A DNA stretch of 64,000 bases, taken from assembly GCA_016218825.1 (NCBI GenBank), contig JACRCV010000037.1, positions 1-64,000 of the forward strand. The letters run 5' to 3'. Positions 16,462-27,800 of this stretch are shown in pieces. This DNA comes from Deltaproteobacteria bacterium (GTDB lineage: Bacteria; Myxococcota; XYA12-FULL-58-9). The notes beneath the pieces were generated by a model that saw nothing but the letters and a program-made list of their open reading frames with translations, was not told the origin of the DNA and searched no databases. Position 1 is the first letter of the stretch. Each line of letters begins with the position of its first letter. The translations under genes and the position numbers were made by a program.

Positions 16462-17841
16462 ATGTCCATGTCGAGCCTCGACCCGAACGTCACCTGGACC
16501 TCGTTCCTCGCTGCTTCCGAGACCAAGATCTCCAAGCACGTCCTCGACACCTGGCTGGCGCCGGTGCGCCTGGTCGGCCTCGCGAACGGCACCGCGACCC
16601 TCGAGGTGCGCGATCAATTCTTTCGTGACTGGCTGAACGACCATTACCTGGACTTCATCCGCGCCGGCCTGAAGGAAGTGACCGGGGAGCACCTCGCGGT
16701 CGACTGGGTGATGAACCCGACGCACCCGGCGGCCGATTCGCCGGGGGTCGACCTCTCCGAGGAAGAAGCGCAGGTGGCGCCGCCGGCGCCGGTGAACACC
16801 TTCGTCGGCTCGTTGCCGTTGAACCCGCGCTACGACTTCGACACCTTCGTCGCCGGGCGCTCCAACGAGTTCGCGTTCGCGGCGTGCAAGGCGGTGGCCG
16901 ACAAGCCCGCGACCGCCTACAACCCGCTGTTCCTCTTCGGCGGCACCGGGCTCGGCAAGACCCACTTGTTGAACGCCATCGGCCATCAGATCGTGAAGGA
17001 GAAGCCGCGGACCCGCATCCTCTACACCACCTCGGAGCAGTTCGTGAACGAGGTGATCAACGGCGTCCGCTTCAACAAGCTCGACGAGTTTCACAACAAG
17101 TACCGCCGCTCCTGCGACGTGCTGCTGATGGACGACATCCAGCTGATCGCCGGCAAGGAGCGGACCCAGTACGAGTTCTTTCACATCTTCAACACCCTCT
17201 ACGACTCGCAACGGCAGATCGTGGTCACGAGCGACAAGCTGCCGCACGAGATCCCCGAGATCGAAGAGCGCTTGCGCTCCCGCTTCCAGTGGGGCCTGAT
17301 CGCCGACATCCAGCCGCCGGAGATCGAGACCCGCGTCGCGATCTTGCGCAAGAAGGCCGACAACGAAGGCATCCCGCTCTCCGACGAGGTCGCGTTCTTC
17401 CTCGCCAAGAGCATCCCGTCCAACGTCCGCGAGCTCGAGGGCGCGCTCATTCGCCTCGCGGCGCACGCCTCGCTCACCAACACCGTGATCACCCTCGACT
17501 ACGCCAAACAGGTGCTGAACGACATCCTCGATGCGCGTGGCCAACAGATCTCCATCGAGGCGATTCAAAAGCTCGTCGCCGGCTACTTCCAGGTGCGCGT
17601 CGCCGACCTCAAGTCGGCAAGACGCCAGAAAGTGCTGGTGCGGCCGCGCCAGGTCGCGATGTACCTGTGCCGCAAACACGCGCAGGCCTCGTTCCCCGAG
17701 CTCGGCACCCGCTTCGGCGACAAAGACCATACGACCATCATGAGCGCTTGCCGCCGCGTCGAAACCCAGCTCAAAGAAGATCCGTCGCTGCGCAAACAAG
17801 TCCTCGACCTCGAACGCCAGCTCGACGTGCCTGCAACCTAG
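16462..17841 (+). CDS. dnaA: Chromosomal replication initiator protein DnaA
   Basis: The 459-aa AAA+ initiator binds DnaA boxes and opens the origin. Domain I lies at about residues 8-85. A short linker leads to the AAA+ domain, with Walker A GGTGLGKTHLLNAIG and Walker B LLMDDIQLIAGKERTQ. Domain IV at the end carries the DNA-binding signature DKDHTTIMSACRRVE. The frame is open further upstream to 16366, but the homologous N-terminus starts at one of the ATGs at 16462 or 16468. The ribosome-binding site is weak and is overlapped by a DnaA box. The gene is followed by an AT-rich stretch and then dnaN. Confidence 0.97.
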   Translation: MSMSSLDPNVTWTSFLAASETKISKHVLDTWLAPVRLVGLANGTATLEVRDQFFRDWLNDHYLDFIRAGLKEVTGEHLAVDWVMNPTHPAADSPGVDLSEEEAQVAPPAPVNTFVGSLPLNPRYDFDTFVAGRSNEFAFAACKAVADKPATAYNPLFLFGGTGLGKTHLLNAIGHQIVKEKPRTRILYTTSEQFVNEVINGVRFNKLDEFHNKYRRSCDVLLMDDIQLIAGKERTQYEFFHIFNTLYDSQRQIVVTSDKLPHEIPEIEERLRSRFQWGLIADIQPPEIETRVAILRKKADNEGIPLSDEVAFFLAKSIPSNVRELEGALIRLAAHASLTNTVITLDYAKQVLNDILDARGQQISIEAIQKLVAGYFQVRVADLKSARRQKVLVRPRQVAMYLCRKHAQASFPELGTRFGDKDHTTIMSACRRVETQLKEDPSLRKQVLDLERQLDVPAT

Positions 17842-18145
17842 TCCCCTCACTTGATGCTGCCATACGCCACACTACGTGTGATCTAACGCGGCTGTGGTCA
17901 ACACTCTGGAAAAAGCTGTGGAGAAGCTGGTGTCACACCTGTGACTACATTCGCCCACACCATATCCAGATCTTGATTCACACTCTTGTCACCAGGTGTT
18001 TTCTATTTTAGATCAAAGTCTTAGGATCTGTTTTTCGATATCCACAACGGATCATGATCATAGTCTTATTTATATATAGTAGATCATGAGAAGAGGGACT
18101 TACCCCCAGGTGGACAAGCGAGAGGCGCAGCGACGCTCTGGTTGC
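17842..18145. other. Candidate origin of replication (oriC) between dnaA and dnaN
   Basis: This gene-free stretch of about 300 bp is strikingly AT-rich within a GC-rich region. DnaA-box-like sites are TGTGGTCAA (17893-17901), TCTGGAAAA (17905-17913), TGTGGAGAA (17917-17925, one mismatch) and ATATCCACA (18038-18046, one mismatch). Right of them lies an A/T block (CTTATTTATATATAGTAGAT, about 18065-18084) that would serve as the unwinding element, with TAG/TAG/GAT triplets like DnaA-trios. Six GATC sites crowd into 17960-18090. Location between dnaA and dnaN is the most common place for a bacterial oriC. Confidence 0.8.
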
Positions 18146-18174
18146 TTGACAAAGCGACGACAGCCGGTTTTAAC
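18146..18174 (+). promoter_or_regulatory. Probable sigma-70-type promoter of dnaN
   Basis: A perfect -35 box TTGACA (18146-18151) is followed after 17 bases by TTTAAC (18169-18174), a 4/6 match to the -10 consensus. The start of transcription would be about 30 bases ahead of the dnaN ATG at 18208, on the dnaN side of the AT-rich origin candidate. Confidence 0.6.
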
Positions 18175-18207
18175 GCGAGTGACAGCGCTCGTTCAGGACG
18201 AATGCCC

Positions 18208-19323
18208 ATGAAGATGACCATCGAAACCGCAGAGTTGGTGCGTGCCTTGTACCGGGTGCAGGGGATTGCCGACCGCAAGAGCACGATGCCGGCGTTGGCG
18301 CACGTATTGCTCGATGCTTCGGCGGACCGCGGTTTGACGGTGAGCGCCACCGACCTGGACGTCGGCTTGTCCGGCCACTACAAGGCCGAGGTCGCGGAGG
18401 CCGGCGCGGTCGCGGTGCACGCGCGGCAGCTCTACGAGATCGTCAAGACCTTGGCGACGCCGGCGATTCAGATCACGAAGCAGGAGAACAACTGGCTCGA
18501 GATCAAGTCGGGCTCGAGCCGTTTCCGTCTGGTGGGGATGGCGCCGGACGAGTTCCCGGCGTTGCCGACCGAGACCCAGGCGAAGATGTTCACGGTGTCG
18601 GCGGCGAAGCTGTCGCAGATGATCGACCGCACCATCTTCTGTGTCTCCACCGACGACAACCGCCACAACCTCGGCGGCATTCACTGCGAGTCGACGAAGA
18701 GCCACGAGCTGCGCATGGTCGCGACCGACGGCCACCGCTTGGCGCTCGCCGAGGAGAAGTTCGACACCCCGATCGGCATCGAGCAGGGTTTGATCGTGCC
18801 GCGCAAGGGCTTCCAGGAGCTGAAGCGCGTGCTCTCCGACGCCAACGAGGCGATCGACAAGGTCGAGCTCGGTTTCTCCGGCAACGCCGGCCTCATCCGC
18901 GCCGGCTCGGTGACGTTGTCGACGCGTTTGGTCGAAGGGCAGTTCCCGGACTACCAGCAGGTGATCCCCAAGGCGAGCGGCAAGCTGGTCAAAGTGAACC
19001 GCCACGCGTTCTCCGAGGCGTTGAAGCGCGTGTCGATTCTGTCGGCGACCCGCTCCTGGGGCGTGCGCTTCACGTTCCGCGACGGCGCGATGGAGATGCT
19101 GGCTGAAGATCCCGAGCTCGGCGAGGCGCAAGAGACCGTGGAGATCGACTACAAGGGCCCGGCCCTCACCATCGGCTTCAACGCCCGCTACGTGCTCGAC
19201 GTCCTCGCGCTCATCAAGGACGAGAGCGTCGTCCTCGAGCTCTCCGACGACCTGTCGCCGGCGGTCATCAAGCCGCTGGAGGAGAAGGGCTTCCTCGCGG
19301 TCGTCATGCCGATGCGCATCTAA
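18208..19323 (+). CDS. dnaN: DNA polymerase III beta subunit (sliding clamp)
   Basis: The 371-aa clamp protein dimerises into a ring that tethers DNA polymerase III to DNA. It begins MKMTIETAELVRALYRVQGIADRK, matching the usual beta-clamp N-terminus, and ends with the conserved VVMPMRI tail that forms part of the protein-binding pocket. Three domains of about 120 residues are expected from the length. The frame is open upstream to a TTG at 18142, but homology fixes the start at 18208. The stop is immediately followed by the recF GTG, so the genes are coupled. Confidence 0.97.
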   Translation: MKMTIETAELVRALYRVQGIADRKSTMPALAHVLLDASADRGLTVSATDLDVGLSGHYKAEVAEAGAVAVHARQLYEIVKTLATPAIQITKQENNWLEIKSGSSRFRLVGMAPDEFPALPTETQAKMFTVSAAKLSQMIDRTIFCVSTDDNRHNLGGIHCESTKSHELRMVATDGHRLALAEEKFDTPIGIEQGLIVPRKGFQELKRVLSDANEAIDKVELGFSGNAGLIRAGSVTLSTRLVEGQFPDYQQVIPKASGKLVKVNRHAFSEALKRVSILSATRSWGVRFTFRDGAMEMLAEDPELGEAQETVEIDYKGPALTIGFNARYVLDVLALIKDESVVLELSDDLSPAVIKPLEEKGFLAVVMPMRI

Positions 19324-20433
19324 GTGAAGATCACTCGGCTCGCCGCAGAGCACTTCCGCAACCTCGCCCCCTTCGACCTGACGCTCTCGGGCGACGCGGT
19401 CGTCCTCTGCGGCGGCAACGGCCAGGGCAAGACCAACCTCCTCGAGGCGCTCTACGTCGCCGCCACCGGCCGCTCTTTTCGGCACGCGGCCCAGAGCGAC
19501 ATCATCGCGTTCGGCGAACCGCGCGCCCGCCTCAGCGCCTCGTTCGTGCGCCAGGGCGTGCACCACGCGCTCGAGGTCGAGCTGTCCCCCGGTCACCGCC
19601 GGCTGCAGGTGGACAGCCGCGGGGTGCGGCACGCGGCGCGGCTCCTCGAGCTGTTGAACGTCGTGGCGTTCTTCCCCGACGACCTGCGGGTGGCGAAGGG
19701 CGCGCCCGAGGAGCGCCGGCGTTTGTTGGATCGCGCCATCGGCAACTACCGTCCGGAGTTCGTCGAGGCGTCACTGGCGTACGCCCGGATTCTGAAGAGC
19801 CGCAACGTGTTGTTGCGCGACCGTACGCGGCGGGCGCCGCAGCTGCTCCAGACCTATGACGACGAGCTGGTGCGCTATGGCGCGGTGATTCATTCGTGTC
19901 GGGTCGAGGGTCTGTCGATCTTGGCGCCGCTGGCGGCGGCGCGCTTCGCGGCGATCATGCCGAGCGCCGGGGCGCTGGCGCTCGCGCTCCACAGCGGCGT
20001 GGTCGAGGCTCCGGGCGAGGCGTTCGCGGACGGGTTTCGCCGCGGCCTCGTCGCGGCGCGGTCGCGGGACCTGGCGCGGGGGACGACGGGGGTCGGGCCG
20101 CATCGGGCCGACTTGGTGTTGTCGATCGCAGGAAGGGACGCGCGCCAGTTCGCGTCGCAGGGTCAGCAGCGCGCCATCGTGTTGGCGCTGAAGCTCGCCG
20201 AGGTCGAGACCTTGACCGAGCGCCTGAGCGCGCCGCCGATTCTGTTGCTCGACGACATCTCCAGCGAGCTCGATGCGACCCACACCCGGACGTTGTTCGC
20301 GGCGATCGACGCGGTCGGCAGTCAGCTGTGGATCAGCACCACCGGCACGGCGCGCCTGCCGCTCGGGCACGCTGCCGAAGTGTTCAGCGTCCAAGCCGGC
20401 GTCCTCGAGAAGACCGCGACGCTGCCCGGCTGA
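19324..20433 (+). CDS. recF: DNA replication and repair protein RecF
   Basis: The 369-aa SMC-like ATPase loads RecA at gaps with RecO and RecR. Walker A is GGNGQGKTNLLEAL near residue 36. The ABC-type signature lies in the QFASQGQQRAIVLALKLAE region, and Walker B is PPILLLDDISSELD near 310. The GTG start directly abuts the dnaN stop. Length and gene position are as expected for the origin cluster. Confidence 0.95.
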   Translation: MKITRLAAEHFRNLAPFDLTLSGDAVVLCGGNGQGKTNLLEALYVAATGRSFRHAAQSDIIAFGEPRARLSASFVRQGVHHALEVELSPGHRRLQVDSRGVRHAARLLELLNVVAFFPDDLRVAKGAPEERRRLLDRAIGNYRPEFVEASLAYARILKSRNVLLRDRTRRAPQLLQTYDDELVRYGAVIHSCRVEGLSILAPLAAARFAAIMPSAGALALALHSGVVEAPGEAFADGFRRGLVAARSRDLARGTTGVGPHRADLVLSIAGRDARQFASQGQQRAIVLALKLAEVETLTERLSAPPILLLDDISSELDATHTRTLFAAIDAVGSQLWISTTGTARLPLGHAAEVFSVQAGVLEKTATLPG

Positions 20434-20493
20434 CGGCTCTAATGTGTTGAAAAATAATGGCTTATTGGCGACGAAAGCGGGCGGTCGGTGTAG

Positions 20494-22995
<2,502 letters not shown>

Positions 22996-23009
22996 GCTAG
23001 GAGAGGCTG

Positions 23010-24020
23010 ATGACGCGGACGGTGTTTCTCGGCACTGGGCACTACGTTCCCGAGAAGGTCGTGACCAATGACGACCTCGCGAAGATGTTCGACACCTCGG
23101 ACGAGTGGATCCAACAGCGCACCGGCATCAAAGAGCGGCGCTACGTCGATTGGGACAAGGAGCCGCTCGGCTCGTCCGACCTCGGCACCCGGGCCGCGAA
23201 GGCGGCGCTCGAGAACGCCGGGGTCGCCAAGGACGAGATCGACTGCATCATCTACGCGACCTTGAGCTCGGACCGCGTCTTCCCCGGCGACGGGGTGTTG
23301 GTGCAGGCGAAGCTGGAGGTGCCCGCGGGGGTGCCGGCGTTCGACGTCCGCAACCAGTGCTCGGGTTTTCTCTACAGCCTGGCGATGGCCGACGCCTTCA
23401 TTCGGGTCGGCACCTATCGTCGGGTGTTGGTGGTCGGCGCCGAGGTGCATTCGTCGGGGCTGGAGTTCGCCGACCGCGGGCGTGAGGTCACGGTGATCTT
23501 CGGCGACGGCGCGGCGGCCTGCGTGCTCGGTCCATCGGAGACCGACGACGGTCGCGGGGTGTTGTCGGTGCACTTGCACGCCGACGGTCGCTTCGCGCAC
23601 GAGCTCCAGGTGCCGTATCCGTCGAGCGCCAAGTTCCCGCGCCTGGTGCCGGAGGGCCTGAAGGACGGCAATCAGTATCCGCAGATGAACGGCAAGAACG
23701 TCTTCAAGCACGCCGTGGTGCGGATGCCGGAGGCGGTGGTCGAGGCGCTCACCAAGAACAAGCTCACGCCCAAGGACATCAAGCTCTTCATCCCGCACCA
23801 GGCGAATCAGCGGATCACCGACATGGTGCAGCGCCGCCTCGATCTGTCGGACGACCAGGTGTTCTCGAACATCGCCCACTACGGCAACACCACCGCGGCC
23901 TCGATCCCCTTGGCCCTCGACCAGGCGGTGAAGGCCGGCCGCATCGAGCGCGGCGACCTGGTGTGCTTGGCGTCGTTCGGCGCCGGCTTCACCTGGGGCT
24001 CGGCGTTGATTCGTTGGTGA
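23010..24020 (+). CDS. fabH: 3-oxoacyl-ACP synthase III-type enzyme (FabH-like)
   Basis: The 336-aa thiolase-fold enzyme condenses an acyl-CoA with malonyl-ACP at the start of fatty-acid synthesis. The catalytic triad is visible: Cys in RNQCSGFLYSLAMA, His in IPHQANQRI and Asn in HYGNTTAASIPLAL. The N-terminal block SDEWIQQRTGIKERR is typical of the family. The Cys context (NQCSG rather than the common AACSG) places it among the broader KAS III relatives, so it may use a longer or unusual primer. It lies 14 bases after gyrB with its own AGGAG site. It stands alone, without other fab genes. Confidence 0.85.
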   Translation: MTRTVFLGTGHYVPEKVVTNDDLAKMFDTSDEWIQQRTGIKERRYVDWDKEPLGSSDLGTRAAKAALENAGVAKDEIDCIIYATLSSDRVFPGDGVLVQAKLEVPAGVPAFDVRNQCSGFLYSLAMADAFIRVGTYRRVLVVGAEVHSSGLEFADRGREVTVIFGDGAAACVLGPSETDDGRGVLSVHLHADGRFAHELQVPYPSSAKFPRLVPEGLKDGNQYPQMNGKNVFKHAVVRMPEAVVEALTKNKLTPKDIKLFIPHQANQRITDMVQRRLDLSDDQVFSNIAHYGNTTAASIPLALDQAVKAGRIERGDLVCLASFGAGFTWGSALIRW

Positions 24021-24024
24021 GCGG

Positions 24025-24336
24025 CTACTGCAAGATCTGATCGGCGGGGTTCGGCCCCGAGAGCTCGATCGCCCCGAAGCGCTCCTCGTAACGCCGCAGG
24101 TTCTCCTGCAACGCCAAGAGCAAGCGCTTGGTGTGCTTGGGGCTGGAGATGATGCGGGCGCGCACCTTGGCGCGGGGTTGCTGCGGCTGCAGGTACAGCG
24201 CGTCGATGGTGAACTCGGTCTCGGTGTGGTTGACGAGCGCGAGGTTGGCGTAGATGCCCTGCGCGACGTCGTCGTCCAGCTGGATTTGGATCTGAACCTG
24301 CTTGCCCTGCGGTTGCTGAAAGCGCTCTTCGGCCAT
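24025..24336 (-). CDS. DUF3467-like small protein
   Basis: The product is 103 aa. It resembles the uncharacterised DUF3467 family: a Gln-rich start followed by DDDVAQGIYANLALVNHTETEF and a closing ARIISSPKHTKRLLLALQENL. The residues suggest a small beta-rich cytoplasmic protein. The function of the family is unknown. It is convergent with fabH (4 bases between stops) and lies 14 bases downstream of the epimerase gene, so the two are probably one leftward unit. Confidence 0.75.
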   Translation of the reverse strand: MAEERFQQPQGKQVQIQIQLDDDVAQGIYANLALVNHTETEFTIDALYLQPQQPRAKVRARIISSPKHTKRLLLALQENLRRYEERFGAIELSGPNPADQILQ

Positions 24337-24350
24337 GGTCTCTCCTTCGC

Positions 24351-24776
24351 CTAGGTCGGCGGCTCGCGCCGGTGCTCGACCAGCTCCAACAACACCCCGT
24401 GCGCTCCTTTGGGGTGCACGAAGGCGACGCGGGTCTGGTGGGCGCCGGGGCGCGGGGTTTCGTCGATGAGCTTGGCGCCGCGGGCCTTCAGGTCGCGAAG
24501 CGCCGCGTCCAGGTCATGGACGCGGACCGCGACGTGATGCAACCCCTCGCCGTTCTTGGCGAGGAAGCGGCTGACCTCGGAGTCGGCGCGGGTCGGGGCG
24601 ATGAGCTCGATGCGGCTGTCGCCGACGGTGACGAAGCGCACCGCCAGGCCGCGCGTCTCGAGGGTCTCGCCGCCGGCGATCTCGAAGCCGAGCAGGTCGC
24701 GGTAGGTCGTGGTCGCCTTTTCGAGGTCCGCGACCGCGACGCCGACGTGGTCGACACCCAATGATTTCAACGGCAT
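24351..24776 (-). CDS. mce: Methylmalonyl-CoA epimerase
   Basis: The 141-aa glyoxalase-fold enzyme interconverts the (R) and (S) forms of methylmalonyl-CoA in propionate and branched-chain catabolism. The metal ligands are in the expected places: His of GVDHVGVAVADLEKA, His of GLHHVAVRVHDLDAAL and the Glu of VLLELVEHR. The length is normal. The mutase genes mutA/mutB usually found nearby are not in the window. The gene is divergent from the large Cys-rich protein gene to its right, with an 82-base gap. Confidence 0.88.
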   Translation of the reverse strand: MPLKSLGVDHVGVAVADLEKATTTYRDLLGFEIAGGETLETRGLAVRFVTVGDSRIELIAPTRADSEVSRFLAKNGEGLHHVAVRVHDLDAALRDLKARGAKLIDETPRPGAHQTRVAFVHPKGAHGVLLELVEHRREPPT

Positions 24777-24858
24777 TTCGGGACCTTATCACAGGGCCGA
24801 TCATTGCGCGAAGCGGTGGGCCAAGTATAATCGGTGGACGGTTCGAAAGGTGGCGGTG

Positions 24859-27800
24859 GTGAAGAACAAGCGCGCCCGCGCGTGGCGGCGGTATTCGTTG
24901 GCGGTCGGGCTGTTGTCGCTCGCGCAGTGTCGGGCCGTCGAGCAGCAGTCGACCGGCGTCTTGCTCACGGTGTCCGTCGTCGACCTGCCGAATCCGACGC
25001 AGCTGACGCGGGTGGACATCACGGCGCGCAACGTCGGTGGGGATCGGGCGTTGGTGAGCATCCCGGTCGAGGGCCGGGACATCTCCAAGGATCGGGAGCC
25101 GATTCAGATCTTCATCCAGATGGCCGCGATCACCAAGGACGACTTCTTCCTGCACGCCCGCGGCTTCGTCGGCAACGACCAGCGGGTCGCGGGCTCGGTG
25201 TTGACGAAGATCGTGATCAACGAGGTGACGTCGGCCGAGATCGGGATGAGCGCCAGCTTCCAGGACGCCGACGGCGACGGCTTCCCCCCCTGCGGCGTCG
25301 GCGCGCTGTGTGACTGCAACGACCAGAACGCCTCGGTCAACCCGTTCACTCCCGAGATCTGCGCCGACATGGTGGACAGCAACTGCAACGGCCAGTTCAG
25401 CGACGGCTGCCCGTGCTCGCCGAACGGCGCCACCCGGCAGTGCACCAGCTTGACCGGGGAGTTCGAGAGCCGCGCCGGCATCGGTCGCTGCAACTTCGGC
25501 GTCGAGACCTGCAGCAACGGGGTGTGGGCGGCGTGTGGCGGCGACGGCGCGCCGCAACAGGAGACCCGCGCGGCGGACAACACCATCAAGAACGACGGCG
25601 TCGACGACGACTGCAACGGGGTGGTCGACGCCGGGGCGCCGTGCACCGCGGGTGCCAAGCGAGCGTGCTTGATGGGCTTCGTCAACGACGCCGCGGTGCC
25701 CACCGCGATCCCGTCGCCGACCTCCACGGCGCGAGGCTTCGTCTACGGCACCACCGAACCGCCGGTCTCGACGCCCTTCGTGCCCTGCGTCGCCGGCGTC
25801 CAGACCTGCGGGAGCAACAACAAGTGGGGCGAGAGCTGTGACGGCGAGGTGCGGCCGCAGCGGATCGTCGATCGGGCGCACGACCTGGTCGGCTTCATGG
25901 AGCTGCCGTCGGGGCTCGAGCCGACGGCCTACAGCGTGCCGTCGCCCGGGTGTGCGGCGGTGGGACAGTGCGACGGTTTGGACAACGACTGTGACGGCGG
26001 CTTCGACGAGGAGCCGTGGTTCGACGCCGACTACGTCCTGCCGAACCCGAACGACCCCAGCGTCCACACGCCGACGCCGGACGGCTACACCTACTGCGGC
26101 ACGAACGTCGACACCCGCGGCGGCACGATCGCGATCACCGATCCGAAGAGCAAGGTCGGGGGGCTCGCGGAGCAGTTCATCGACTGCGCCGACGACAAGC
26201 CCAACGTCAACCCCGGCGAGACCGAGCTCTGCACCGCTGACAACCGCGTCGACGAAGACTGCCGCTGCGATCACGACCGCAGCAATCGGCCCTACGGCGC
26301 CGCCGGCAGTGAGATCAACAGGCCGTTCAACAAGCTGTTCAACTACGCGACCTGCTCGTGGCCGGCGCCGGCGACCAACTGCGTGGCGAGCGACAGCTAC
26401 TTGGATTGTCAGAAGAGTCCGCGCTACGTGGAGCCGACGGCATCCGGGAGCTGCGCGTCGCTTTCGCCGCCGTACCTGGCCGGCTACTACGACTCCGCGA
26501 GTGTTGCGGATCAGACCTGTGGCAGCTGTTACGAATGCGGCAAGTCGTACGGGCTGGTGTGTAGCGCTGGTGCCGATCGGTGCGCGAGCCCGGACGAAGA
26601 CTGTCGGTCTTGTGCCGGTATTCTCGGAGCGGTTGCCGCCGGTGGCGTCCGGCCGAGTTGTCGCGTGCCCGATCTCAGCGCGAACGTTTGCACCGCCCAG
26701 ATCCCGGTCGCCGGCCACTGGACGGCGGTCGTCGACGCGGATCCCTGCGACGACTGTCCGCCGCTGGATTGCGACGGCCAGGGGGCGAGCCCGCAGACTC
26801 CCGTCTATTGGGGTAGCGACAACCCGAGCGCGCCCAACCCGCGCTGTTTCTACGCGGCCGACGTTGTCGGCGAGTGCGACGGCGCCGGGAGCTGCAAGGG
26901 GCGGGTGCAAGAGTGCGGCGCGTCGAGCCGCGGCATCGAGGTCCCCAGCCGTCCGCTGTGTCGCATGCCGGATGTCACGAAGTGTGTGCGCGGACGCGTG
27001 GCCGTCGCCGGCGAGCCCTACACCGTGCTCGTGCCGCGCGGCCAAGATCCCTACGACGACTGTGCGGGCGCTGGCACCTGTGACGGCGCCGGCAACTGCC
27101 ACAAGCAGATCGGGGATCCTTGCGGCACCGGCCTGTGTGAGAACACCGCGGCGACGCTGACCTGTGCCGACGGCGTCTGCTGCACCGCGGCGTGCGGCGG
27201 CACCTGCTTCTCTTGTCTCGGGGCAAAGACCGGCGGCACCGACGGAACCTGCGCGCCGATCAGCAACCACACCGATCCCGACAACGAGTGCGCCAGCTGC
27301 AAGGAGTGCAACGGCGCCGGGGTGTGCGCCAACGTCGCAGACAACACCCAGGACAACGAGGGGACGAACGTCTGCAACGGCACCTGTCAGAAGTGCGCCG
27401 CGGGGACCTGTCAGTCCCAGGCATCGACCGAGGACCTCTTCGGTCAATGCGGCACGACGGGCTGTTTCACCGGCAACTGCCGGGGCGGCGCGGCCGCTTG
27501 CGGTTACTACAACACCGGCAAGCGCAACTGCTCCGTGTGTGCCTCGTGCGACGGGGCGACCTCGGGCAGCTGCGTGCCGGCGGCCTCGGGCTCGCAGGAC
27601 ATCGGCTGCAGCGGAACCTGCCAGAAGTGCAACGCCAGCGGCAGCTGCGTCAATCAGGCGTCGACCGAAGATCTCTTCGGCCAGTGTCCCGACAGCTCCG
27701 GGTGCTACACCGGCAACTGTCAGGGCGGGGCCGCGCAGTGCGGCCTGATCAACAGCGGCGAGGGCTACTGTCCCTCCTGTTGGACCTGCACCGGGGCGAC

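Noticed and set aside
18142-18207. TTG start giving dnaN 22 extra residues
   Set aside because: The first homologous residues are MKMTIETAE at 18208, and the region just before it contains the predicted promoter.
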